Positions 52,296 to 61,300 of a stretch of 64,000 bases of DNA are shown here, piece by piece; the first letter of the stretch is position 1, and every line of letters begins with the position of its first letter. The notes below the pieces were generated by a model. It was not told the origin of the DNA, made no database searches, and saw nothing but the letters and a program-made list of their open reading frames with translations. Both the position numbers and the translations under genes were made by a program. Source of the DNA: Chitinophagaceae bacterium (lineage in GTDB: Bacteria; Bacteroidota; Bacteroidia; Chitinophagales; Chitinophagaceae); the NCBI GenBank assembly GCA_016721085.1, contig JADKJI010000063.1, forward strand, positions 248,001 to 312,000. The letters are read 5' to 3'.

Positions 52296-52862
52296 TTGGC
52301 ACCAACTACTAAAATAATTCTCGGCATCGATCCAGGTACTCTTGTTATGGGCTATTCCATAATTGTCATAAAAAACAATAAACCTGAATTAATGGAGATG
52401 AATGTGCTGAAAATGGCGGCCAAAAAAGATAACTACGAAAGGCTAAAACTAATACATCAAAAAATCACCAGCCTTATTAAAGACTATAAACCCACCTGCT
52501 TCGCCATTGAAGCTCCTTTTTTCGGCAAGAACGTTCAAAGTATGCTTAAACTTGGCCGGGCCCAAGGCGTTGCTATCGCTGCTGCCATGGAAGCACAACT
52601 CGAGGTTTTTGAATATGCACCCAAAAAAGTAAAACAATCCATTACTGGTAATGGTAATGCCGATAAGGAACAGGTGTGGAAAATGCTGCAGCAGATATTA
52701 TCACTAAAATCAACGGCACTAAAATATTACGATGCTTCAGATGCACTGGCTGTTGCAGTCTGTCATCATTTCCAGGAAATTCCTTCAGTACTAAAAGCGG
52801 GGAAGAAGTTGAAGGGATGGGAGGAGTTTATTGCGAAGAATCCCGGGAAATTAAGAATGTGA
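52296..52862 (+). CDS. ruvC: Crossover junction endodeoxyribonuclease RuvC
   Basis: A 188-residue Holliday-junction resolvase. The acidic active site is in ILGIDPGTLVMGY (D at about residue 11), AIEAPFFGKN (E) and the C-terminal DASDALAVAVCH (D residues). No ATG opens the frame; the only plausible start is TTG at 52296, 8 residues before the catalytic segment, because the frame is open from an in-frame TAG at about 52266. The absence of a clear start may reflect an annotation limit or a real TTG start. RuvB is encoded at 29.5 kb. Confidence 0.93.
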   Translation: MAPTTKIILGIDPGTLVMGYSIIVIKNNKPELMEMNVLKMAAKKDNYERLKLIHQKITSLIKDYKPTCFAIEAPFFGKNVQSMLKLGRAQGVAIAAAMEAQLEVFEYAPKKVKQSITGNGNADKEQVWKMLQQILSLKSTALKYYDASDALAVAVCHHFQEIPSVLKAGKKLKGWEEFIAKNPGKLRM

Positions 52863-52883
52863 AGATGTGGAAATGTGGAAATG

Positions 52884-53001
52884 AACAGCCAATACAATTT
52901 GAAAATTTGATGATTTGAAAATTTGAGAATGAACAGCCAATACATTTCACCGCAGAGACGCGGAGGGATTCTCGCTGCGTCTCCGCGTCTCTGCTGTGAA
53001 A
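52884..53001. repeat. Repeat cluster with core palindrome, copy 8 of 8
   Basis: AACAGCCAATACA occurs twice (52884-52896, 52932-52944), separated by 'atttgaaaatttgatgattt'. The core palindrome TTTCACCGCAGAGACGCGGA...GCTGTGAA occupies 52945-53001 and has one mismatch in its right arm. Confidence 0.8.
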
Positions 53002-53075
53002 AAAACTCCGAATTTATACAGCTAACTATTAATCGAAACCTCTTGAACTTCTGGAACCTCTTGAACTAAAAATAT

Positions 53076-54595
53076 ATGAAAAATCAATTCTAGTTTTGCT
53101 GCTTCTCCCTTTAGTTGCTTCATCCCAAACCATACAAGAGAAGGTTCGGGCGTATCGCCAGAAAAATGAAATAGCCTGGATCAATTCTTATAAGGAATTT
53201 CTTCGGATTCCGAATGTGAGTCGCGATACACCGAATATCAGGAAGAATGCAGATTATATTCTGGCATGGATGAAATCGATGGGTATCGAATCACAATTAC
53301 TGGATGGGAAAACAGCAGGAGTAACTCCGGCTGTATTCGGAAAAGTGATGGTACCGGGAGCCACCCAAACACTGGCTTTCTACGCCCATTATGATGGGCA
53401 ACCAGTAAATCCAAAACAATGGACCGGAGGATTGCAACCATTCGACCCTGTTTTCATCACTGCACCTGTTGAAAGAAATGGCCAGATAGTAAGTTTACCT
53501 GAAAATGCCACCAGTATCAACCCTGATTGGCGTTTAAGCGGCCGCGGTAGTGCCGATGATAAGGCTGGAGTAATGACCATTCTTCGGGCTTATGAGGCAC
53601 TAATAAAAACCAATTCACTTCCCACCAGCAATATCCTTTTCTTTTTTGAAGGGGAAGAAGAAATTGGGTCTATCCATATTGCAGAAATATTCGAGAAACA
53701 TAAGGAGAAATTAAAGGCAGATGTATGGATCATCTCTGATGGGCCGAGACATGTATCAGGAAGAAAAGTGGTACAGTTTGGTGTTCGTGGAGATGTAAAT
53801 GTGGCATTAACGGTTTATGGAGCAAAAAGACCTCTGCATAGTGGTAATTACGGCAACTGGGCACCCAATCCCGCCCGTATGCTCGTAGAATTATTAGCCG
53901 GCATGAAGGATGAAAACAACCGTGTAACTATAAAAGGTTTCTACGACGATGTAATTCCTCTTACAGCATCTGAAAAGAAAGCGATTGCCTCCATACCTGA
54001 TATAGAAACTACATTAAAGCAGGAACTTGGCATACAGCAACCAGAAGGAAAAGGACTCAGCTTCCTTGAGTTACTACATCAACCAACACTTAACATCAAT
54101 GGCATACAGAGTGCCAATGTAGGGGCCATGCAGGCCAATATCATTCCTGTAAAAGCAGAAGCAGCGCTCGATCTACGACTGGTTCTTGGTAATGACACAA
54201 AACGACAAGTTGCTAAACTGGTGAGTCATATTGAATCAAAAGGCTATCATATCCTCGACAGGGATCCAACAGACGAAGAAAGACAGACCTACCCCAAACT
54301 CATAAAAGTTGTAGCAGAGCAAGGCTATAATGCCCAAAGAACGCCAATGGATTTACCCATTGCACAAAAGATAATTAAAGCGGTTCAATCAACAGTAAGC
54401 GATCCGGTAATAGCATTGCCTTCGGCGGGAGGCAGCTTGCCATTGATTGTTTTCGAAGAAAAACTAGGTGCTAAAGTGATCTCCATTCCAGTGGTGAACT
54501 ATGATAATAACCAGCATGCAGAAAATGAAAATGTACGAATCAGCTACCTGTGGGAAGGTATTGAAACAATGGCCTTGATAATGATGCTAAAATAA
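53076..54595 (+). CDS. M20-family metallopeptidase (dipeptidase-like), start frame broken
   Basis: The body of the protein is intact from 53096, but the first ATG (53076) goes out of frame after four codons. One more A in the run at 53079-53083 would give MKKSILVLLLLPLVASSQ, an ordinary signal peptide, and a 506-residue protein. Zinc motifs of the M20 family: AFYAHYDGQPV (H and D), GRGSADDKAGVMTI (bridging D), FEGEEEIGS (E-E) and the terminal VNYDNNQHAENE (H). It should hydrolyse peptides outside the cytoplasm; the substrate is unknown. Confidence 0.9.
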
Positions 54596-54596
54596 G

Positions 54597-54986
54597 TTAC
54601 AGGTTGGAAAGAATAAGCGACTGAACTTCTTTCAGTTCATCAGCAGATAACTTCAATTTGGGGCGGGTGAAATTAAGATCATCCGCCTCATTTATTGGTA
54701 CCAGATGAAGATGAGCATGGGGCACTTCCAATCCCACAACAGATATACCACAACGGTTACAATCAAATGATTTCTCAATAGCTTTTGCAATAGGCTGCGA
54801 GAAAGATAGAATGCCAGAAAGAAATTCTTCCGGCATATCAAAAAATTGATCCACCTCCACTTTGGGAACCACCAACACATGTCCTTTCACCAAAGGGAAT
54901 ATATCAAGGAAAGCATAGAACTTATCGTTCTCCGCAATCTTATACGATGGAATTTCGCCCTTGATTATTTTTGTGAATATGGTCAT
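54597..54986 (-). CDS. HIT-family protein
   Basis: A 129-residue nucleotide-binding hydrolase/transferase. The catalytic histidine triad is HAHLHLVPI (about residues 90-98), preceded by the strand 'KFYAFLDIFPLVKGHVLVVP'. Family members cleave nucleoside phosphoramidates or AP4A-like dinucleotides. Its stop is 1 base from the convergent M20 stop. greA lies upstream, but a three-unit tandem repeat separates them. Confidence 0.93.
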   Translation of the reverse strand: MTIFTKIIKGEIPSYKIAENDKFYAFLDIFPLVKGHVLVVPKVEVDQFFDMPEEFLSGILSFSQPIAKAIEKSFDCNRCGISVVGLEVPHAHLHLVPINEADDLNFTRPKLKLSADELKEVQSLILSNL

Positions 54987-55004
54987 TGTCCCTTTTTAAA
55001 CTTA

Positions 55005-55338
55005 GTTTTCAAGGTGCGTGAAGACACGCACCTTAGCATCGAGTCAACCCTTTGGAACCTTCAGAACTTCTCAAACTTATCGAACCCTTAAACATTAAAC
55101 CTTGTACTTCTTAAACCAGTTTTCAAGGTGCGTGAAGACACGCACCTTAGCGTGGAGTCAACCCTTTGGAACCTCAGAACTTCTCGAACTTATCAGACCC
55201 CCAAACATTAAACCTTGTACTTCTTAAACCCAGTTTTCAGGTAAGTGAAGACACGCACCTTAGCGTAGAGTCAACCCTTTGGAACCTTCAGAACTTCTCA
55301 AACTTATCGAACCCTTAAACATTAAACCTCTTAAACCA
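55005..55338. repeat. Three tandem 114-base repeats containing a hairpin
   Basis: Units start at 55005, 55119 and 55233 (period 114). Each opens gttttcaaggtgcgtgaag, forming the GGTGCGTG/CACGCACC hairpin, followed by 'agtcaaccctttggaacc', 'cagaacttctcaaacttat' and 'cccttaaacattaaacct'. The third hairpin is damaged (gtaagtg). The same hairpin is found in the repeat at 3816. Two further 'ccctttggaacc' fragments trail to 55400. Confidence 0.9.
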
Positions 55339-55401
55339 GTTTAAACTGTCTGGAAGCCAACCCTTTGGAACCTTTGGAACCTCTTGAACTTATTGAACTT
55401 C

Positions 55402-55875
55402 CTAAGAGGTAATATTCTCAATCTTAAACTTCACCACTCCTGCAGGCACGGTCACTTCTGCAACATCACCAATTACTTTACCCAGCAATCCTTTTCCGAT
55501 AGGAGAAGTGATGGAGATTTTACCCAGTTTAAGGTCAGCTTCTTTTTCAGAAGTTATCTGGTAAGTGATTTGCTTTTTAGTATTGAGGTTTGTAACAGTC
55601 ACTTTAGTCAGGATAGATACTTTGCTGGTATCTACATTACTTTCATCCAATACACGGGCACTGGCTACATCGCCTTCCAGTTTTTTCAACTTGGCTTCAA
55701 GAATACCCTGCGCTTCTTTCGCAGCATCGTATTCTGCATTTTCTTTCAAGTCACCTTTTTCTCTGGCTTCTGCAATAGCTTTTGATGCCGCCGGGCGATC
55801 AATAGACTTCATTCGCACCAGTTCGGCTTTCATTTGCTCCAGTGTTTCTTTGGTAACATATAAAATACCGCTCAT
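55402..55875 (-). CDS. greA: Transcription elongation factor GreA
   Basis: A 157-residue factor that rescues backtracked RNA polymerase by stimulating transcript cleavage. The N-terminal coiled coil ends in the acidic tip EKGDLKENAEYDAAKEAQ (about residues 37-54), and the C-terminal domain has ITYQITSEKEAD and ISITSPIGKGLLGK, both diagnostic. The ATG at 55875 (MSGILYVTKETLEQM) matches GreA. The longer frame from 55965 adds a 30-residue hydrophobic leader that does not belong. Confidence 0.96.
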   Translation of the reverse strand: MSGILYVTKETLEQMKAELVRMKSIDRPAASKAIAEAREKGDLKENAEYDAAKEAQGILEAKLKKLEGDVASARVLDESNVDTSKVSILTKVTVTNLNTKKQITYQITSEKEADLKLGKISITSPIGKGLLGKVIGDVAEVTVPAGVVKFKIENITS

Positions 55876-56006
55876 AACAACCTCCAGCTTTAAATTTTTA
55901 AATAGTGTTCCTATTAAACAGAAAAAAATAACAACGCCCCAGATTGATTGCTGAAGCGTTGCCATTAATTGTTACAAAAGTAGTGCTTTTTTTGAAATAC
56001 CACCAC

Positions 56007-56453
56007 CTATAAGCGGCCAAATACGAACCGGTAGGTATAGGCCGAACTTTGGTAACTGGCCCCGAACCGGTTTCTACTCCTGAACCCACTATCGTCAAAT
56101 ACCCAGTCTAACACCCTGTTTTCCTGAAAATTAACTAACTGCAGACGAAACACCTGGTGGCTTCCGGTTTGGTAATTCCCATAGGAATCGTAGTACCCAT
56201 CATTCACCCAACGAAGTTCCCAGTTGCCTCTCATCAGGGTAAAACCATCGTCGTATTCCGCCTGGCCATTATCGTAGAAATAGAAAGTACCGTTTTCATA
56301 GCCTGTATTTATTGTAGTCGTTTTGAAGAAACCATCCTTTTCGGCATACAATAATTGCCAGGCTCCCACCAAACGATCTTCCTGAGTAAGTACCTTGGTA
56401 CAACCTGTTAAGAGAACAGGGACCATTATTAATGCAAGTAAATTTCTTTTCAT
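56007..56453 (-). CDS. Lipoprotein of unknown function (148 aa)
   Basis: Signal peptide with lipobox (VLLTGC; the cysteine is residue 18), so lipid-anchored to a membrane. The mature part begins TKVLTQEDRLVGAWQLLYAE, the 'GxW' start of small lipocalin-like beta proteins, with Tyr-rich strands and RNRFGASYQS near the end. No ligand can be proposed. It stands alone between greA and the 2-hydroxyacid dehydrogenase, all on the minus strand. Confidence 0.8.
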   Translation of the reverse strand: MKRNLLALIMVPVLLTGCTKVLTQEDRLVGAWQLLYAEKDGFFKTTTINTGYENGTFYFYDNGQAEYDDGFTLMRGNWELRWVNDGYYDSYGNYQTGSHQVFRLQLVNFQENRVLDWVFDDSGFRSRNRFGASYQSSAYTYRFVFGRL

Positions 56454-56566
56454 ACCCTATAGTTTAGTATAGTAATAGAAATTCCATACCAAATGGATAT
56501 AAGGAAATGTGAAAGGAACTTGTATAAGAACCAATTAACGAAGCATTAAGAATAGGAAAGAGTTAA

Positions 56567-57490
56567 TCAAAGATTCAATTTATCAAGTACCACTTTAGCC
56601 ATCTGAAAATAGGCTTCATGTGAGTAACCGGCAATATGGGGAGTAATTATAACATTCGGCTGGGCTAACAACCAATCCAGTTCTTCTTTCTGTTGCTTTG
56701 AATACGTACTTAACTTTTCATTTTCCAGCACATCCAATGCCACTCCGGATACCTGTTGCCGTTGTAAGGCCTTCACTACTGCTGCTGTATCATGAACCTC
56801 TCCTCTCGATGTATTCAGGAACCAGGGACGTTGCTTCAATCCATCAAAGAACTCTTCATTGGCCAAATGTCTTGTTTCTTCAGTAAGTGGAAGATGAAGG
56901 CTGATTACATCAGCGTATCGCTGAATTTGTTCAAGACTGGCTTCTTTAATAGAACCGGCGCCGAATCCGAACTTATATTTGTCGTAGGCAAGTATTGTAA
57001 CATCGAATGCGGCTAATCGTTTTGCAAACTGGCTTCCGGTGTTTCCATATCCGATGATACCTACTGTTTTTCCACTTAATTCAACCGCCCTGTTAGCATC
57101 CCGAATCCATTTGCCTTCCCGTATGTCCTGCATGCTACTGTTAATCTTATTCATAAGATTTAATAACATCCCAACCGCATGTTCTGCTACAGCATTTCGA
57201 TTTCCTTCTGGACTGCTTACACAAACTATTCCCTTACTTGCTGCAAAGTCTGTATCAATCAATTCCATTCCACTTCCCAATCTCCCAATCCATTTCAAAT
57301 TCACTGCCTTTTCAAGAAGATTCTTATCCACCTTAAGCCTGGTTGTTACAATCAACCCTGTCATTTCAGATATCAATTCGCTTAGTGACTCATAACTGAT
57401 TTCAGGTTGCTGAATTACTTCAAAACCATGCTCTTTCAATCTTTCAGAAAGATAAGGATGAGTTGGAGCAGTTATGATCACTTTGTTCAT
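56567..57490 (-). CDS. D-isomer-specific 2-hydroxyacid dehydrogenase (SerA-like)
   Basis: A 307-residue NAD-dependent dehydrogenase. The nucleotide site is GIIGYGNTGSQFAKR (about residues 143-157). The catalytic Arg is in LNTSRGEVHD, the Glu in ALDVLENE and the His in ITPHIAGYSHEA, completing the R-E-H set. It resembles phosphoglycerate dehydrogenase without the C-terminal regulatory domains, so 3-phosphoglycerate, glyoxylate or hydroxypyruvate are all candidate substrates. It follows the rsmA stop by 11 bases, so they are likely co-transcribed. Confidence 0.9.
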   Translation of the reverse strand: MNKVIITAPTHPYLSERLKEHGFEVIQQPEISYESLSELISEMTGLIVTTRLKVDKNLLEKAVNLKWIGRLGSGMELIDTDFAASKGIVCVSSPEGNRNAVAEHAVGMLLNLMNKINSSMQDIREGKWIRDANRAVELSGKTVGIIGYGNTGSQFAKRLAAFDVTILAYDKYKFGFGAGSIKEASLEQIQRYADVISLHLPLTEETRHLANEEFFDGLKQRPWFLNTSRGEVHDTAAVVKALQRQQVSGVALDVLENEKLSTYSKQQKEELDWLLAQPNVIITPHIAGYSHEAYFQMAKVVLDKLNL

Positions 57491-57501
57491 TATACTAAAA
57501 C

Positions 57502-58257
57502 TTAATTCATCTTAAATGTAAGTGCGGCAAAATCATTCACCGACAACTGTTCAGCCCTTTTATTAAAAAAGTCATCCTTAAGCACTTCTTCATCGAATAA
57601 CCCCCTAACTGCATTCCTGATCATTTTCCTTCTTTGGTTGAAGGCTGCTTTTACAAGGCGGGTAAAATCTTTTTCGCTACGCATTTCCGGAACTTGCTTT
57701 TTAGGAACAAGTCGTATAACAGCACTTTTTACTTTTGGTGGTGGATTAAAAGCCGACTCTTGCACTTCAAATAGATACTCACAATCGAAATATGCCTGTA
57801 TCAATACACTCAATACTCCATATACCTTGCTGCCTTCTTTCGATACAATTCGTTGCGCTACTTCTTTCTGGAACATTCCTGTTACCACTTCAACCATTCC
57901 TTTCCACTCCAGTATCTTGAATAAAATCTGGCTGGAAATATTATATGGGAAATTACCTACTACTGAGAATGGCTGATCAAAGGGACAATCGATATCCAAA
58001 AAACTTTTGTGAATTATTTTCCCCTGAATGGCCGGGAACTCCTGCTGTAACCAATTGACTTTTTCATCATCCACTTCAACACATTTAAAGTCCACATCCG
58101 GAACCTGAAGAAGATACTTCGTAATGGCACCACCACCAGGACCTACCTCTAAAAGCCTTTGACAAGGCATAGCGGTTACAGCGGCTACAATTTTCTTGCA
58201 TACCGATTCATCCTTAAGGAAATGCTGACCGAGCGATTTTTTGAGTGTGTACTTCAT
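57502..58257 (-). CDS. rsmA: 16S rRNA (adenine(1518)/(1519)-N6)-dimethyltransferase
   Basis: Also called KsgA: dimethylates two adjacent adenines in helix 45 of 16S rRNA late in 30S assembly. It is 251 residues from ATG 58257 (MKYTLKKSLGQHFLKDES), matching the family start; a longer frame from 58353 is not used. SAM motif I LEVGPGGGAITKYLL and motif IV VVGNFPYNISSQILF are textbook, with FNPPPKVKSAVIRL in the C-terminal part. The 2-hydroxyacid dehydrogenase follows closely. Confidence 0.96.
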   Translation of the reverse strand: MKYTLKKSLGQHFLKDESVCKKIVAAVTAMPCQRLLEVGPGGGAITKYLLQVPDVDFKCVEVDDEKVNWLQQEFPAIQGKIIHKSFLDIDCPFDQPFSVVGNFPYNISSQILFKILEWKGMVEVVTGMFQKEVAQRIVSKEGSKVYGVLSVLIQAYFDCEYLFEVQESAFNPPPKVKSAVIRLVPKKQVPEMRSEKDFTRLVKAAFNQRRKMIRNAVRGLFDEEVLKDDFFNKRAEQLSVNDFAALTFKMN

Positions 58258-58310
58258 GGAAGACTGCAAAAATACAGGGAATCCACACCTTTTTGACCAC
58301 TGAGATATAA

Positions 58311-58343
58311 TAAAAATGGGAAGAATCTGATTCCTCCCATTTA
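58311..58343 (-). terminator. Intrinsic terminator of the T9SS-exported protein gene
   Basis: Read on the minus strand: AAATGGGAGGAATC, a short turn, GATTCTTCCCATTTTTATT. The stem is 11-13 bp with a G-T pair and is followed by a T-run. It separates the giant secreted-protein gene from rsmA. Confidence 0.75.
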
Positions 58344-58366
58344 ACCTTAACACTACTAATCAAAAA

Positions 58367-61300
58367 TTATTTCTGAATTATGATCTTCTGATTGAATGCT
58401 TCTCCCCTCACAATCATCCTAACTGCATAAATCCCTGGCTGTAGCCTTTGCAATCCTTGCACATTAAAACTGTTATAGCCTTCTTTCAGCAATTGTTGTT
58501 GCTTGATCACCATCCTTCCCGCTTCATCAATTACGAATATATCAGCCATTGTTTTCAATGAGCTTGTAATACCTATCGTAATCTGGCTATTCGCAGGGTT
58601 TGGAGATACAGTAAATACAGAAACCTGCTTCAACCTAACTGGCAACAACTGGCTTCTCTTAGACTGTCCGTTTACAGTAATAGCAGTAATCCTGTAATAT
58701 GCAGCAGGTACAGTAAGTAAACTGATATCATCGGAATAATTGAAAGGCGTAGCATTGCAGGCTGTCCCAGTTCCCATCAGCGTTCCGATATTTTCAAAAT
58801 GACTACCATCAAGACTTCTTTCTATATTGAAGTAGTTTATCACTTTTGTACATGTAATAGTCCAATGAAGATTTACATGATCTACAGATCTCACACCGGT
58901 AAGTGTTATGAATTCTGCATTCAATATAAATGGAATATAACGCCAGTCGCGTTCCGTACCTGGAATCGTCATTTGAACCATTGTACTTGACCCCGGTGTA
59001 ATATCACCAAGGAATGTTCCCATGGTTCCCATATACCTTGAAGTACCCTCAATGGAACTGTTATTAGTATCAAACCGGTCATCTAATCCATCACCATCTG
59101 TGTCTACACCAGTAAGTGTTACCAAATCATCCACTAAACCATTAAGATTAAAATCATTGCCTTCATATATATCAAGGGCTCCATCAGCATCGGTATCTTT
59201 ATCAATATAATCCGGAATTAGATCCCCATCCTGATCATTAGGAGTAATTCCATTTGCACCGAATCCAACTACGGCATCATATGCATTATCAAGACCGTCG
59301 CCGTCGGTATCTATTCCAGTAGGTAAAACATATCCTAATGTAGATAGTCCTTCTACGTTATCAGGAATTCCATCATCATCTGCATCAATATCAAGATAGT
59401 TGGGATTACCACTTGCATCAGAGTTTAATAATATCAGCGTTACAAGGGCATCAATTGTATTGTCCCAACCATCGGCACCTTTTACCCCATCCGTAAATCC
59501 ATTACTGTCAATATCAGGGAAACCTGCTTCACGGGTATCGGTAATACCATCATTATCACTATCTATATCATAAGCATTCGCTCTTGTATCACTATCAAAA
59601 TTCTTATATGGATAAGAATCGGCTCTTCCATCTGAATTTGAGTCTGCACCTGTACGTAACAAGGTATTAGCTGCATTCTCGGCAGTTCCGTCATTTCCTA
59701 CATCACCATCGATAGAATCATTATATCCATCCGCATCAGAATCAAAGTAGGTATCTGTTTTACCATCATTATTTGCATCGGTTCCAGCCGATTCTATAAT
59801 ATCTGGTATACCATCGTTATCGCTGTCGAGGTCGAGGGCATTTGGTATTCCATCACCATCAAGGTCGGGCAATCCCAATCCATTTCCGGATCCGGCAGCA
59901 CCGGTGCTATTGGCATCGGCATTCTGTGAGAAACCATCACCATCGGTATCAGTGTAATTATCAATCTTTCCGTCGCCATTGGCATCAACGCCATAACTTT
60001 CGACTACATCTGGAATACCATCATTATCACTATCCTTATCATACTGGATTCGGAATTCCGTCCAGGTCTGTATCGAAATTATCATTAACACCGTCGATGT
60101 TTGTATCAATAAAGCCGGCATAACTTGGATCTGTAAAATCAGGATTTCCATCTCCGTCGGTATCAGCAAATGCATCTGCTCCATTGCTCTCAACGTAATC
60201 CGGAATACCATCATCATCGTCATCTATATCCAGGCAATTCACGATAATCACGAAAAATCTGATCGTATCCTTACAACCACCGCTTGGAGATTGAATAAAA
60301 GCCCAATAAGTACCGCTTGAAGTAATTGCAGTGGCCGTATTAAATAGATTGGCAGGGGTGAACGGTTGTGCCCTGTAGAATAAATAACCCGTATAATTTG
60401 CAGCGGGCAACGTATAAGTTGTAGCCGGACACACATTTACAACAGTAGTATCATTACGGGTACCACAATTACCAGTAACCGTATTTACAATTGGTCCTGG
60501 AACAAAACAGCCAGCCACCAGTGTACCACTATAATCTACAAGGGATTGACCAGAGTTTTTTCCGGTATAGGTTATATAAGCCTGGTTGCTTACATCATGA
60601 TCACATTCCAATATAGAACACACATCTGTTACTTTAACTTTAAACGTAACAGTATCATTGGCATTGGGAATCATCTGTCCGCCTACAGCTGATGTGGCTC
60701 CGGTACCTACCCTGAATACGACCCTGTTATTAGTGGCATCATATTCAGCAATATCATCACCGGAAGCATCTGTCTTAGAAATTCCATTTACTGTAAGAGT
60801 ACCAGCTTTATAAATGGCATTATAAGGAATAGAGTCCAACACCACGGTATGTATGCTGGTATCAGTTCCATTATTCTGGTAAATGATTGTATACAAAAGA
60901 CTATCTCCTGGCAATAAGGCACCTCCGCTCAAATCAGTAGCTGATTTCACTACATTGAATGTTGGATTCATTACTGAAATGGATGAAGTCACTACCTGCA
61001 AAAAGAAGTTTTCTCCGCCAGATGATGGAGAACTGATTCTTATCCTCGCAGATGTTTTATTATTACCCAAAATGGTATTGGAAGGGTTAGAAAGCCTAAC
61101 AATATCAGCATCATACCCAAGAGTGTTTGTATGATCTGGGTTTCTGGTACTAACATCGGCACCGAAATAAGAAATAGTACTATTCCAACTGTCGGCATTC
61201 CCACTGGTACCAGTATTGGAAAGATCTGTATAGGTACCTACGCCTGCTGCAGAATCCTGCTTAAAGAAGAATCCATCAGAAGAGCCACGGTCACCATCAT

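Noticed and set aside
55005..55338. CRISPR-like array
   Set aside because: Units are 114 bases and near-identical throughout; there are no unique spacers and no cas genes nearby.
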